Source: Augochlora pura
Lineage: Eukaryota; Arthropoda; Insecta; Hymenoptera; Halictidae
Direction of reading: 5' to 3'
Length of the DNA stretch: 64,000 bases
Assembly: GCF_028453695.1 (NCBI RefSeq)
Contig: NC_135773.1
Location: forward strand, 9,982,001-10,046,000
Shown here: positions 1-11,672 of the stretch, piece after piece
How positions within the stretch are numbered: the first letter of the stretch is position 1
Layout: the number at the start of each line of letters is the position of its first letter
Notes under the pieces: model-generated
Databases searched by the model: none
What the model saw: the letters and a program-made list of their open reading frames with translations, nothing else
Told to the model about the DNA's origin: nothing
Position numbers and translations under genes: made by a program

Positions 1-667
1 TCTGTTATGTCACTTCGCCCCAATTAAATCTTCCAAAGAATTGTTTGTTTGTTTTGCTCGTTTATCCGTTTAACTCTCGGGATAATTCTGTTAATTAATC
101 GCGAGCGGCCCGAACGGGAAACGGAACGAGGCGCCCGGTTGTGCCGCTTTTATACGTAATGAATGATAGTCGAGGGCTTCAAGGGATAGATCGAACTCGG
201 CTTTATTTTTGTTTCTGTTTTGTTTTTCTGTTACTTTGGCCGATTCGAAGTTTTATTGCCGCATCGGAACCCCGCAAACAGCTTAATTGGTATTTAAACT
301 GCGATCGGTAAATTTAGACGGTTGACGCCCATTTATTCGCCGACGGTGGGGCATCCCCGTTTAACGATTCCGACCAACTGATTTCACGGCGTTCTCGCGA
401 TCGACCGATCCGACGGCAAAAACTTATTTGCATGCATTACCGGTCGTTAATATTAATACGATTTTCAGGAATCTACGTCATCTGATTTTGGCTCGGTCTT
501 TTCGTATTACGTCACCGTAGACGAAATGGTCGTTCGAATATTGTTCGTCACTTTATCGCATTCTATGCAACTGTCTGCGTTTCAATATTCCATTTGAAGT
601 AACTTGAATAAATCTATTTCGTTTTAGAATTTCACTGACTGGTTGTTCTAAGAGTTAGGTCGTCGAA
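1..667. other. Gene-free stretch
   Basis: No exon, RNA gene or transposon is recognised here. The sequence is moderately AT-rich with scattered CpG. A pyrimidine-rich acceptor-like site (gattttcag) ends at about 469, but no convincing coding frame follows it. Confidence 0.5.
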
Positions 668-880
668 ATGGTCAACGATGTTATTAATCTTTGCGTAGAG
701 ACGCTTGTCTTAAAATCTTCTAACAGACAGAATAAGTTATTAAATGTAATGGGTATTGACGTTATTATAAAAGAACAAATCCAAACATATATAAATGAAA
801 ATGAAAGAAATTTGTTTGAAATTGCAGTGATTCTTCAAAATCGTAGACGAGTGAGGGATTATTTACTTGCGCGAAGTTAA
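668..880 (+). CDS. Small open frame, 70 codons, unrecognised
   Basis: This is an ATG-initiated frame of 70 codons. The ATG sits in a reasonable context (gaaATGg). The product would be rich in Leu, Ile, Asn and Arg, with no signal peptide, no transmembrane segment and no motif I recognise. It lies in AT-rich DNA, where frames of this length arise often by chance. No splice sites or promoter clearly belong to it. It is listed only because the ATG context is good and no known gene overlaps it. The most likely reading is a chance frame. Confidence 0.1.
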   Translation: MVNDVINLCVETLVLKSSNRQNKLLNVMGIDVIIKEQIQTYINENERNLFEIAVILQNRRRVRDYLLARS

Positions 881-2467
881 TCGAAAAGAACTCATTTTTA
901 CGCGTTATTATTCCTTTCACAATGTTTGATATTCCCGAGTGTGCTGCATTAAAAATTTATTTGAATTCTACTTTGTTTCACATTTAAGAAGATTCTGTTT
1001 CACGAAACAGCCCCCAATGGAACTACTACCATTAGCACAATTACGTAATGCTCCAGCTACACCTCCCTTCTGCAATGCTGCACACTTATAAACCTTCCAC
1101 GATATAGTAATTCACTGTACGTATAGTACCACAAACCAATGAACACTAATAAATAACCGAACGAGTCAAAACGATCCAACTACAATTTTTGATTTTACAA
1201 TTATGAAATCGATCCAATATATGACCATGCAATCAGCCAAAATGGATTCAGTTTTAATTGCATTGAATTGGTAACCTCACAAATTGAAATTGAGCAATAT
1301 TTGTATTTTGCGAACTTGATCTGAGCAATTGAGATTCCAATGAAAGCATTTTCGTAATTCATATGATAGAATTAACTGTCACTTTGCAGCAAGGTATGTA
1401 CTCCTTGTGTCAGCACGCTGAATGCCACGCGAATTATACTTGTTAGCACGCGCTGTGTCTAGCCAAGAAGTTGAATTAAGTGCAACTCCATCTGAGGATT
1501 AGCCCGTACGTTTTGTTAATTGGCTGCGCTTCACGTTTACTACGTGAGTCCAAAATTTGGCAAATCTAATTTTCAAGAGACTCGGAAAATAAAAACGAGA
1601 TGCTGTAAAACTTTCTCGGACAATTTGTCAGATTAAAGATCGATTGAAACTTTCCGATCGGCGCACTTTTGAAAATCGTATTTGTATTTAAATAAATTTC
1701 TGCGGTTCACCAGTAGATGCTGAAACTAATAGCACCTGTGCGTATGTTATGTATGACAGTGCAGAAGTTCGTGGCAATGCCCTTTCTTTGAAATCTCTTT
1801 CGGATGGTCTTTCAGCTGCGCCGTTCTTTGAAATGAAACAATAAAGAAATAGCTCCCGTAAATGCGGCGTCGTTGGCACGAAAAAACACTTCCTGTTTAC
1901 GCCAAGCTCAAACATCATATCCTAAGTCGTAACTCCTTTTTAAGTGTAATATTTTCCTCGGAGAACTGGATTATGTACCGAAGATTTACATAATGGGAAA
2001 AATGAATAATATACCGCCATCTTTGATATACAAAATCTCAAGTTCCATGTTTGCAACTTCTGCTATGAGACTCGCAATCGCGATATCATTGTGTCGAGAG
2101 TTGTCCTCAAGTATTAAAACTTGTTTATAGTTCTATCAAATGCACGGTTCACTGTCTAAAATTTCACACAAGTACTACTAGTTCCGACACCTATTATTAA
2201 ATTGCGGAGAATAATTCAAACACCCAAACACGATCAACACAAATGTAACTTTGACTGGATGCTGCTAATATTAACCCACGGTAATGATCCCAAATGTTGT
2301 CTTATTGTGCAATAAGAGCTCAATTTCCTATACTATTATTAATCGGTGCACTAAGTATCTAGAATTGTGTTGATTCCTGCATTACAAATTCTGTCATAGC
2401 TACGTTGATTAGCACTTCGTTACGCGTAATAATAACAAAGAAACTTTGTATGTATAGTATGCTAACC
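881..2467. other. Gene-free stretch downstream of the glycine-rich gene
   Basis: This is AT-rich sequence with no recognised gene or transposon. If the glycine-rich gene at 2730-4792 used the donor-like site at its stop codon, further exons would have to lie here or below. I saw no convincing acceptor and coding frame to match. Confidence 0.45.
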
Positions 2468-2473
2468 TTTATT
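2468..2473 (-). terminator. Possible poly(A) signal of the glycine-rich gene
   Basis: On the minus strand this reads AATAAA, about 257 nt past the stop codon of the glycine-rich gene. A weaker ATTAAA lies closer, at 2538-2543. Such hexamers are frequent in AT-rich DNA, so the assignment rests only on position and strand. Confidence 0.35.
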
Positions 2474-2729
2474 TCGACATTAAATGTTGACGATAGGAAA
2501 GTAGAATTTGATTTCGATTTAAAAAACGTGATCCACGTTTAATATTCCAAATCGTCACAACGAGTCTGACACGGTATTATAGGGCGAAGGGTAAACACAT
2601 CTATTTGCACATTTTAGTCGGAGTCAATCAAGGTCCCATTATACCAGTTATTTTTGTGAAAATAATCCTACCAGTTAAGGATTAAAGAAAAAAAAAGTAC
2701 AGAACTGAAAATGAATGGGAAAAGTTGAA

Positions 2730-4792
2730 TCACTTACCACCTCCACCGCCGCCGCTCCATCCACCACCGCCGCCTCCCAGTTTCCATCCACCTCCGCCGC
2801 CGCTGGGCCATCCACCGCCTCCACCACCGGACCATCCGCCGCCGCCACCGCTGGGCCATCCACCGCCACCACCGCTGGGCCATCCACCGCCTCCTCCGCT
2901 AACGGTGATCACCTTGATGATCTTTCCGCCACCACCGCCGCCGGACCAGCCACCACCACCACCGGACCATCCTCCTCCGCCGCCTCCCGACTTCCAGCCG
3001 CCGCCACCGCCGCCGCCGGACCAGCCACCACCTCCACCGCCACTGGACCAGCCGCTGCTTATGTAACCGGCTGGAACGAAACAAGAGCGATCGTTGGTTT
3101 TCTTAACTGGTCGGGAACCGGTGTTTTGCCACTTTCCATCGGATTCACACCGGTCACGATGCACCGACGCCGTCGTCCGTCCGTGCAAAAACCGAGCGAG
3201 TGCATCGCGCGTACGGTGAATCGCGCGCCCGAGACTCGACCCGACTCCCCGCCGATCGATCCGCGCGGAAACTGAACGTTCGCGAATGCCGATGCCGTTT
3301 GTTGAATATTCAAAAAACAATAGCGGAATGCGGAGAATGCAGCCGGCTAAATGGTTTTATTAAAAATCCGCGCGGGTTTTTTTGTTTCGACGCCGGCACG
3401 GTCGCGAAGACAGTATTGTCCACGTGTGGTCAATTCGTGTTTTTATTTGTTCAGTTATTATTTGGTAATGTTTGCGTGGATGGGCACGAGTGAAAAAAAA
3501 TATCGAGGAACGTTTTTCGTTTCTGCAGTTCTGCGGGGAACCGCGCTCGTTTGTAACAAGTGCGAGAAGAATGGCGTACTCTGTTTAGGATTTTTCATGG
3601 TAGAAATGTAGTTCGTTTCAATCTAAAGCAATCCTTTATAAGGGCGTAGTTGTTATTCTCTTTTTTCGCGAACATAATTACAAGCAGAACGGAAGAGGGG
3701 TTTAAATTGTTTATAGCGATTTACGGGATTGAATTTCTCAGAGGTGGGGGTATCCGCCGTGGGAAGAGTAAGTGCTTCCTTGATTAGTTCCCTCAATAAT
3801 TAATTTCTGTAAATGTGTGTCCGCGAGCCGTGTTTTCCGATGCTCATGAATTCACAAGAAGAAAGTCTCAAGCAAGATGTGCTTACAGAAAACTTTATGT
3901 ACGTGGTTGGATATTTATCTACATAGAATGTGGTAGCAAAAACACCTTCGAGGCAAATAAACCAAACACAAATTTTTCAAGTAAAATTCACGTACAATGA
4001 CCTCAATATATGTACAATATACCGATTTAATCCTTGTGCCAATATTCAAAATTTCCTATATTGTTCAAAATATCATTGTGATGAAATATACGTTGGTAGT
4101 CAGCTATCCAGACAGTGATACAAGGATTGAAACCGTGCCAATAATAAAAATATAGTGATCACCGAAAACTAATGTAATTTGATGTCAGCAATGTATTATT
4201 CAATTAGCTTTTGATTTACCGGCGATTGTAGAATAATCTTTTACCAACCAACAATCTACCGAGAAATGTATCAATCAAACCAAATTGTCCTAGGCAAGTT
4301 CAATGCCTATACTTTTGTACTTTTCTATTTTAAGAAAATGAAATTTAAGAAACCACAAAAATCTTCAATCAACAAATAACGTCCAGTAGTGCAATCTAAG
4401 ATGACATTTCCAATTATTCCTCAATAGAAAATTCCGACGTTGATTTTCAATATAACATTGGCATTGGGCTGCAAATATGTTATTTGGTAGCAAGGTATTC
4501 AAGCTATCAACAATCCTTCAAACATTTCCTCTTCCCAAGACGACGCAACTTAAAAGTCGGTTTAATCTTGTCGACCCTCCCTTAACGTCCCGTGCATGAA
4601 AATCCAAGTTCAGGATTAACAGGTGTACTCACCATAGGTGGTGGCTATGAGCGCCAGGAAGACGGTAACGACGAACACCTGTAACGATAGACCAGGTGAG
4701 TCGGAGCACACAACGTATAGAGATCAGGTGATCAAACAGAAGAGAGCCGATGCAGTTGGAGTACACAGATCCCACACTGCTCTTACCTTCAT
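2730..4792 (-). CDS. Glycine-rich secreted cuticle-type protein, 3 coding exons
   Basis: This gene encodes a small secreted structural protein, probably of the cuticle or another extracellular matrix. On the minus strand the coding exons are 4787-4792 (ATGAAG), 4633-4678 and 2730-3070. The introns are 4679-4786 (GTAAGA...CAG) and 3071-4632 (GTGAGT...TTCCAG). Joined, they give 130 residues. Residues 1-18 (MKVFVVTVFLALIATTYA) are a typical signal peptide, with the cut expected before Gly19-Tyr20. The rest is low complexity: runs of five to seven Gly separated by WS, WPS, WKS or WKL, eleven Trp in all. A single hydrophobic break, KIIKVITVS, lies mid-protein; similar Ile/Val/Lys breaks occur in other insect Gly-rich secreted proteins. 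A two-codon first exon followed by a signal-peptide exon is common in insect cuticle genes. The splice frame is consistent: G from exon 2 plus CC from exon 3 makes Ala18. The last codons GGT AAG TGA contain a perfect donor (G|GTAAGT), so an isoform that skips this stop is possible. Confidence 0.85.
2733..3058 (-). repeat. Gly/Trp coding repeat array
   Basis: This is the body of exon 3 of the glycine-rich gene. Degenerate units encode five to seven glycines followed by W plus S, PS, KS or KL. The codons mix GGC, GGT and GGA, so the DNA is an imperfect rather than clean microsatellite, which fits selection on the protein. The plus strand reads as a proline-rich frame; this is an antisense shadow. 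Confidence 0.8.
3071..4632 (-). other. Intron 2 of the glycine-rich gene (1562 nt)
   Basis: The intron is bounded by donor G|GTGAGT at the 4632 end and acceptor ttcgttccag ending at 3071. The part next to exon 3 (about 3080-3420) is GC-rich and the rest is AT-rich. I see no gene or transposon inside it. Plus-strand frames in it are short and unrecognised. Confidence 0.7.
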
Positions 4793-4806
4793 GTTGAGGA
4801 GGTGTT

Positions 4807-4841
4807 TGATGCCCATCGTCGGACCCGGCGCCTCTTTTATA
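4807..4841 (-). promoter_or_regulatory. TATA promoter and start site of the glycine-rich gene
   Basis: On the minus strand TATAAAAG occupies 4841-4834. An initiator-like ATCAAAC lies about 31-34 nt downstream, with +1 probably at A4807. The ATG begins at 4792, giving a 5' leader of only about 15 nt. TATA-dependent promoters and very short leaders are usual for insect cuticle genes. Confidence 0.65.
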
Positions 4842-5838
4842 GCTCTAGCCTTTCTTCGCGGGCCCCCGCCCTACCTTCTCCCCTCGGCGACCCCAGGTTC
4901 TTCATCTGCCGTTCATAACACCTAACTTTCGTGACCACCACTATCGCGACAAAAATCCCCCTACCATAATCTCTGGCATCCCGTGCACCTCGAACCCCCT
5001 CTTCGGGGTCACTCTCTCGCTCCCTCTTTTTTCTCTTCGCCTTTCTCTCTCTCTCTCTCTCTCTTTTTTTCTCTCACTCTATCTCCCCTCTTTCTCCGTC
5101 CTTCTTCTTCCACTAGCAACGATGTAACAATCCGCAAGCGGCTTAATCTTAACGGGCGATCGCGAATCCTCGACGGGGGCCAGGCCGAAGATGCGTCCGC
5201 GATCGCGACGGGCGGACGTCGTCGCGACGCTTGCTGATTGTTTGTCAAAATCGGGGGCTCGCTGTGGAAATTCGCCGACCTCGTTCGCCGCGCCGGAGGA
5301 AACGCGATGATTCATTATTGCCAAGATAATCTGGATGCTTGCTGAATGTTTAGCCGGCGGAGATGGCCGACGGGGATTCCGCTGGAACGAGGTCGGCGGC
5401 GTTCCCTCGATCGTAAGCTCGAGATGCAGACGCTAAATGCGTACGATCGTTTCTGAAGCCGGGAACGGCGCGTGGGCGGCTTGCAGATTTTCCACACCTG
5501 GTCAGACTCGATGTCGAATGATGCCATTGCGAATACAGGACCTGAGAATTATGGGTAATACTCGGGGACAGTCTTTGAGCAACCGATGGCTCCCGAAAAG
5601 CAGTCTTCTATAGCCAAAGCTTTGTCTTTTGTAGGATCTTATGGAATACATTAGAGATTTTTAATATTTTACAAAAAAAACTTTGTAAATATGAAGCATT
5701 CAGAAATAATTCACTTTGAGGTCCTTCCATGTATTAACAAATTCCTATTTTTACTGATGTGGACTGAATATTGACAAGGAAAATTATGTCGAAGAGATTC
5801 ACTTTGAGACTTTTCGAGAGTTTTCCTATATTGTTACG
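4842..5838. other. Upstream region of the glycine-rich gene
   Basis: This holds a pyrimidine-rich stretch (about 4990-5105) and then a GC- and CpG-rich block (about 5100-5530) where several overlapping frames stay open in both directions, as expected of GC-rich noncoding DNA. It may contain regulatory sequence for the neighbouring gene. No factor site can be assigned with confidence. Confidence 0.4.
5041..5080. repeat. (CT)n microsatellite
   Basis: This is about twenty bases of uninterrupted CT dinucleotides followed by a T run and further CT-rich sequence, about 210 bp upstream of the glycine-rich gene's TATA box. GA/CT tracts of this kind are potential GAGA-factor sites in insects; that role is inference only. 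Confidence 0.8.
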
Positions 5839-6106
5839 GTAACTTCTTGCGCTATGATAACGAGTCAGATTCGTGGTGAAGATTTTATGCAAACTCTACT
5901 AAATATAAGTGAAAATTGAAAATAATTGAAGATAATTGAAAATTTTTACTGAATTAAAAATAAATTCTTCTGCTATCAAAGCATAGAAACGAAGGTAAAT
6001 AAAGACAATATAGGTAACAAAAATTGTCTGGTCCTATTATTAAAAATATTAAGGACAAATAAATACTAATCGTCACAGCATGAAAGGAGCGATGGTGCAA
6101 GGGGAA
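5839..6106. mobile_element. piggyBac-like MITE, family 1, degraded copy
   Basis: The left end gtaacttcttgcgctat and the right end gcgatggtgcaaggggaa are decayed versions of the terminal repeat TTAACCCCTTGCACTAT seen intact at 31963-32211. The internal sequence also aligns (ataacgagtca, then actctactaaatat, then caaagcatagaaacgaagg). The TTAA duplication has mutated at both ends, so this is an older copy. It has no coding capacity. Confidence 0.65.
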
Positions 6107-6304
6107 TCGAGTTTTTTTTCTACATTTTTTGTTACAGTTGCCTGCCACTTGCAATCTAAATATTGAAGTGATTCGTTTGAGAGCTTCCTCGATAGCCTTC
6201 TTACTTTGTCTATTTCAGAACATCGAGTTTGTCTTGCATGACGTTACAGATGCATAGCATTCCTGATTTTAATCTGAATGAGCGAAATGTGTTGTAGAGA
6301 AAAT

Positions 6305-6600
6305 CGTTATTGAATATCTTAAGGGTTTTTCCTACTTCGATGACTCAATAAATTCGAATTCCTTCGTACACTTTGTTACGGTCACAGCATTCGCAGTCTA
6401 ACTTCTTAAGAGTGAAGAAATTTTTGAAGACGTTCACTTTTTATCTCCGTTATGTATCTTCCTGCTTTGATGGATTTTTGGTGTTTTTAATGATTAGTTC
6501 TACTTTCCACATTTTGTTATAGTTGCTTAACACGAACGACTTGATTCTCGAAGAGTAAGAAGTGTTCGAAGGTGTTTCAAAGGAAGGTTTCTTTTATTTT
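6305..6600. repeat. Diverged tandem duplication, unit about 145 bp
   Basis: Two units can be aligned. Each begins with cgttat (6305 and 6448), passes through a 'tttgtta' block (about 6370 and 6520) and ends in an 'aagagtgaag / aagagtaaga' block. A weaker third relative starts near 6125. The phrase ttgttatagttgcttaacac resembles an internal part of the TTAA elements at 33695 and 62195, so this may be a decayed transposon array. Confidence 0.45.
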
Positions 6601-9600
6601 AATTTTTGAGGGTCCGCCAGTGCATCAATGATCTAAAAATGGCATTTATTTGCGCAATCCCACAACATTACATTGAAAGTTTTGTATTATAGCATAAATT
6701 CATACAATTGGCAATTTTCCTACGTTGAAATTTACAAACCACGATTGAGGTTTATGCGGCCAATTAAAACCAATTCTGTGAAACCATTTTTCTGAAAACT
6801 ACAAATTTATTGCAATGGCATCTTATTTATCATCTCTTAGACTTCGAACTTGGCTAATATATCTCGAATTAATATCCCATTTCTATTCGATTCAAAAGAA
6901 TGTTAGCTTTATTTCTAAAAATCCAATTTGTGCATGTGAAAGGTCACCTGAGTCGACACATGTTTTTATTAGTATGTTTTGTTTCGTATTATAAGATGTT
7001 TATCCTTATCGAGGATCGAAATAATTTCGATTCCTTCTCTCTCGCACAACAACAGCGGCCGATTTTATAATAGCCACAGGCACGCGTTTTTTTTTTGTAT
7101 ACTGTTGCGGTTACGTCATCGTTGGATGAAATCACCATTTTTGCATGCAAACCATGTTTTATATTCTCTAAGGATTAGCGGACACCTCCGCAAAGTTTGG
7201 AATTGATTTGTTTACCACTGTAAATTCAAAACAACTCGTGTTATTTTTGGACCGATGGGAATTTTTATGCAAATCTGCATATTTTATATTACCACTGAAA
7301 CAACTTGTTTCTCGTAGTAAATTAAAATTGATGCACTGGTCAGTTTTATTAAGTATTCCCAGTCTACTGATGATATTAATGTATATTTTATTACTTTCCC
7401 ATCTCTGCGGGTCTTCTACTTTTGAATTAATATTCACGCGCGAACAAAGAGCCATTTTACAAAATTATAACAAAGACGGTCACGCGACATATCGACCGTA
7501 TATATTAGCATTATCCATATGTAATGTTTTTACATCGCTGAAGGTCAGCTTTTTTTGTATCAGCCATGATTTCTTCTTATGCGGATTTGGTCAATAAAAT
7601 CCACTTCTCGCCTCTGATGAAAAGCAGTAAAATAGATTTCTGCAGAAGATCATTGCTGAATTTATTACGTTTTCGAGATGCTGATAGAGCTCGCTGTTTT
7701 TTTAATTTTTTCAATCAAGGATGCTACTTTCCGATGTCTAAGGCACCAGATTATACGGAATTAATGACGCTTGTATCACTGACGGCATAGTTGCACTTTC
7801 GAAACTCGTAAAGCATCGAATCTCTGACGTAGACCTTACCAGACAGTAAGTCGGCCTTCAATTTTTCAGAACTTCGCGATTAGTAAATTAAATATCAATA
7901 AACTTATTTAACATTTGCGTTGTGTAATTGTAAATGCCGCCCGCTGTTAAAGTGATCGGTGTGATCACCTTAATGGCTATTGAAAATAATTTAAGTATCC
8001 GATTAATCATGCTCTGTTCAACTTGATAAAGACTAAGCGGAAGTATGTACTGTTAGCAGAATGAGGCAGAAGTTCAATATTTGAATCACGACCCAGTAAA
8101 AGTGTTGTCCTTTTGCCATCCTTTAGAGTCTCATAACCGAGCACGGTTATGAATGAAAGAACTATAAAACTTCGAAGGATCCTTACATAATGCTGGAATA
8201 GTCTTTATTGCATTAATAAATTACAATGTTCCATACTATGGGAATAAACTTATTTTACAACTGTACGCACAATTAAGATTTCGCAGATATACATTTTATA
8301 GATTGCAATAAACTGGAATGATCCTATCGATGGAAGCTTTCTCTTTGCTTTCGTTGCAGGTGCCCCGGCGCGTTTCACGGGGAATTGATCGAGTGAGTGA
8401 CTTATAATACAGATAGGAAATCATTAAGTTCGGATAAGGAAAGCGATCTTTGTTCGGCCACTCCAAGCTTCCTGATTAGTATTCCTCTCATCTTAGACTC
8501 ACGGTATTGCTAATAATCTTATTAAGCCTTAGCTGATCGAGCTCAAGTGCGATTTCGGAAAGATCGAGAAGCGGGTGAAACGCATTAACGTTTTTATAAA
8601 GAGAGAATTAATTGACTATACCAAATATTGCCAACTGTTATTTTAGAACATAACTATCACAGTGAAGTTAAATTTGTGGCGCGAGAAAATTAATATTTAA
8701 TATGCACGAACTCAACAGTTCGCGAAATGATTATTACGAATTATTATGACGTATTTATTCTTCGACCTTATTTTCAACGTTATTCTTTAACTTTATCTTA
8801 CGAGGCATTAATTAATTTCACCTCTGCTTAATAATGCGAAAACAACTTCTTGAAACATTCCGAAAGCATTGTTATCCTAATTCGGATTTCCCATAGAGAT
8901 CAACGAACAGTTTTGGGCATTTGCTAATCTACCTTGCAGATGAAACGCATAAAATGGCTAACTTGAACGCAACTGTTAACATGCCATCAATCTTAGACGA
9001 ACGCCGTCGTAGTTACCGAACAGCTGCTGCGATGTGCAACTGGGCGTTTCCATGTTAAATTCTGAAACAATTCATTCATACGAAAGCTCGTGATGCTTTA
9101 TTCGGCACACCGTATACACATAACACTCCGATCTTGTACAAACATTGCATAATTCATTCTTCCAATTTAAAATATGTTAGGTGTTATCTAACGAGATTAC
9201 ACGATAAACAGGAAGTGCCATTAAATTCACATCATCGCCGTTGATATTGTCTTGCTTTATTCAGTTAACCGAAATTGTACGATTCGAACAATTGCACGGA
9301 ATAAATTACCGCCGTGTAATTTTGATTGCGATGGCCGATAACCGAGAAGTCCGGCCGTCGCGGCATGAAACTGCTGTGACAATTTTGATCATCTGAATCG
9401 ATTCGTCCTTGGCCACGTTCGTAAGCCATACGGAGCATATTAATAATCATGCGGCCAGCCGAATGCCTCGAGTATCATCCTCCGAGTGGAAATTTCGTTC
9501 GGTTTTTTGCTCGGTGTCCTGCCTTCGTTTTTTTTTTCTTTTTTTTTTAAATCATTGCGTAACGCCTGCCCCGGATTGCAACAGCGACTTTTACCGGTCA

Positions 9601-10151
9601 GGTGAAGCAGAATCGACGAACGCAGGAGCAAAACGGTATTGTTACGGCGCGTAGGAATTTCGCTTCATCGATTCGGACGGGATTCGCCTAGCCAGATGAA
9701 TATACATATATATCTCGGATTATTTTTATTTCATCGTTCTCGTCTTTTTCGTTTGCTCGTCTGAGCTTCTGGCCGCGCGATCGTCCATCATCGTCGAGCG
9801 ATTCTCGTCTGGGACGATAAATTGCCGATTTCCAGCAATAAATGTTTACCCGCTACTGCCGTGGGGAATCGGCGCTAAAACGCCAAGGATCGATCGCGCG
9901 ATATTTCACTTATCGCACTTTGTTCGAGGCCGATGATCTCCTAGCCGATCTAACGATCCCCTGATGCTGATAAAATAGCATCGCCTACCGGAACTGCACA
10001 GGGTTCCAGGGCTACGAAAAATGTTTCGTAGAACGCGCTCGTAACAGATGGAACAGTGCATTTGATTTTACGGTTTTGCAATCTGTTTGCGCAAGTTCTA
10101 CTGGCTGCAGTCACTGCGGTCCTGAATTAAGAAAATTTCTATTATTATATA

Positions 10152-10223
10152 TTATAAAAGAGATTTCTTATTCTCTTATTTCTTATTTCTCTTATTTCTT
10201 TATCTCTTATAAAAGAGATTTCT
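10152..10223. repeat. Short direct repeat in CT/AT-rich DNA
   Basis: The 17-mer ttataaaagagatttct occurs at 10152 and again at 10207, separated by a tttctctta-rich spacer. This is simple local slippage-type sequence. Confidence 0.7.
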
Positions 10224-11281
10224 ATTAATACAGCGCATCTGCAAATTCTGTGCAATTTTATGCGTGTCAGGAATCGATACAGAATTATCATCCGATCTCC
10301 TTTGGGACGACATGTCCTTTTATCCATCTTATTCTCCAACCTCTATATAAATATATAACTATAAATATATAAATATTTGATATCCAACCACCAAATTTAC
10401 CGAAAAAGGTATCTTCAATCGATTGAAGAAAATATCTATCAATTGATCTCTTTTGCATATACAAATATATCAGTGACCCCGGTTCTTTAGATATCTCGAC
10501 CTCCTACAGAAAAATATCGTTCGATACGTTCAATAGGAGGTCGTTTTAATTGATCCGTATTGAAATGAAAGGAAGTTGCAAGATATTTTCCTCTAATTTA
10601 TTAGCTTCTCGTGGATATCGACCCAGTCATCCGTGATGAAAATTCATAAAAAAGTATAAGACTTCAGGAATAGGCTAATATATGTGTTACATAGCAACGA
10701 TAATTTATTTTTTTTTATGTACCAACCTTTTGAAGTTAATCGTTGCACTTCCTTCACTTTGGAACCGTTATGAGTCAATGTTAAAAACTTATGAAATCTA
10801 GGATGTTACGTATTCTAATGCAGACCCATTCTATTTTTATTTTATCAAAGCACGTAAAAGGAAAAGGAAGTTTCTTCTAATTATACACTTGTCGTCGTTA
10901 TGGAAGTGAACATTTTCATTCATTTCATATACTTTTACTACATGTTAAAATGGTTATTAAAAAGATGCTATCTACAAGCTGTTATGAATTCTTCCACCGA
11001 AGAATTGTTATCCAGTATCCCGTATGAAAGGATAAACATTGACCAAGTTATTAAGTATCTTAATTTATTTATAATATAATATTTTCGTATTATCTATTTC
11101 GTATAATAAGCTGAACTGTATTGTAATGCAGTTTTCAAAGATATCCACATGCTTCGTTTAGTTAGGTATATAGGACAATGCTCGCGTTCTTACGTACACT
11201 GCAGAAAGGTTAAAGAATTGATCGCATTTCCCTTTATTTGTACCTTACTCTCACACTGCGTTATTCATTTCATTCCGGTCT

Positions 11282-11672
11282 TACGATTGCACCTTCTATA
11301 CCTAATTTTTCTTACCCATCAAGGTAGTAAATTGTCGCAAGTTACCAAATATTGCACTTAGCTGAAATCATACTTCCTTTCACAATTTTAATGGTGCAAT
11401 CAGCGATGTCCATATGCGCAGCCATCGCACCAACAATATCCACCGCTCCGATACATTACTCATTTCGCACATCCATTTTCTGTCGCTCTTTTCATTTTCC
11501 CCTTACGATTCCACTTTCCAAACCTAATTTTTCTCACGCATCGGAGCGGTTGCCAAATATCGCACTCAACTGAAACCATACTGTTATCCACAATTTAATT
11601 GCGGTATCGCCGACGTCCACGCGCGAAACGTCGTCGCGCCAACAATATCGACTGCTCCGATACCGGCGATTG
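11282..11672. repeat. Two-copy tandem duplication, unit about 210-220 bp
   Basis: The block running from 'ttacgatt..cac..t..cctaatttttct' through 'accaaatat.gcact..ctgaaa.cata' to 'ccaacaatatc.ac.gctccgatac' occurs twice. Anchors are cctaattttt at 11301 and 11523, and ccaacaatatc at 11430 and 11639. The two copies have diverged and differ by small indels. Short frames in both copies (around 11149-11573) owe their likeness to this duplication, not to a gene family. Confidence 0.7.

Larger units (their letters stand above)
6107..11281. other. Long AT-rich gene-free stretch
   Basis: Apart from the duplication at 6305-6600 and the short repeat at 10152-10223, I see nothing identifiable. Open frames around 7208-7790 begin with TTG or are short and carry no recognisable domain. 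A GC-richer patch at about 9400-9960 shows several overlapping open frames but no splice-consistent gene. Confidence 0.4.

Noticed and set aside
2715..3275. Plus-strand proline-rich and Ala/Thr/Ser-rich frames of 113-186 codons
   Set aside because: They are antisense shadows of the Gly/Trp coding repeat. The minus strand has the signal peptide, splice sites and TATA box.
7208..7597. 129-codon hydrophobic frame
   Set aside because: It starts with TTG. The first ATG is far inside, the region is AT-rich, and no domain or splice signal supports it.
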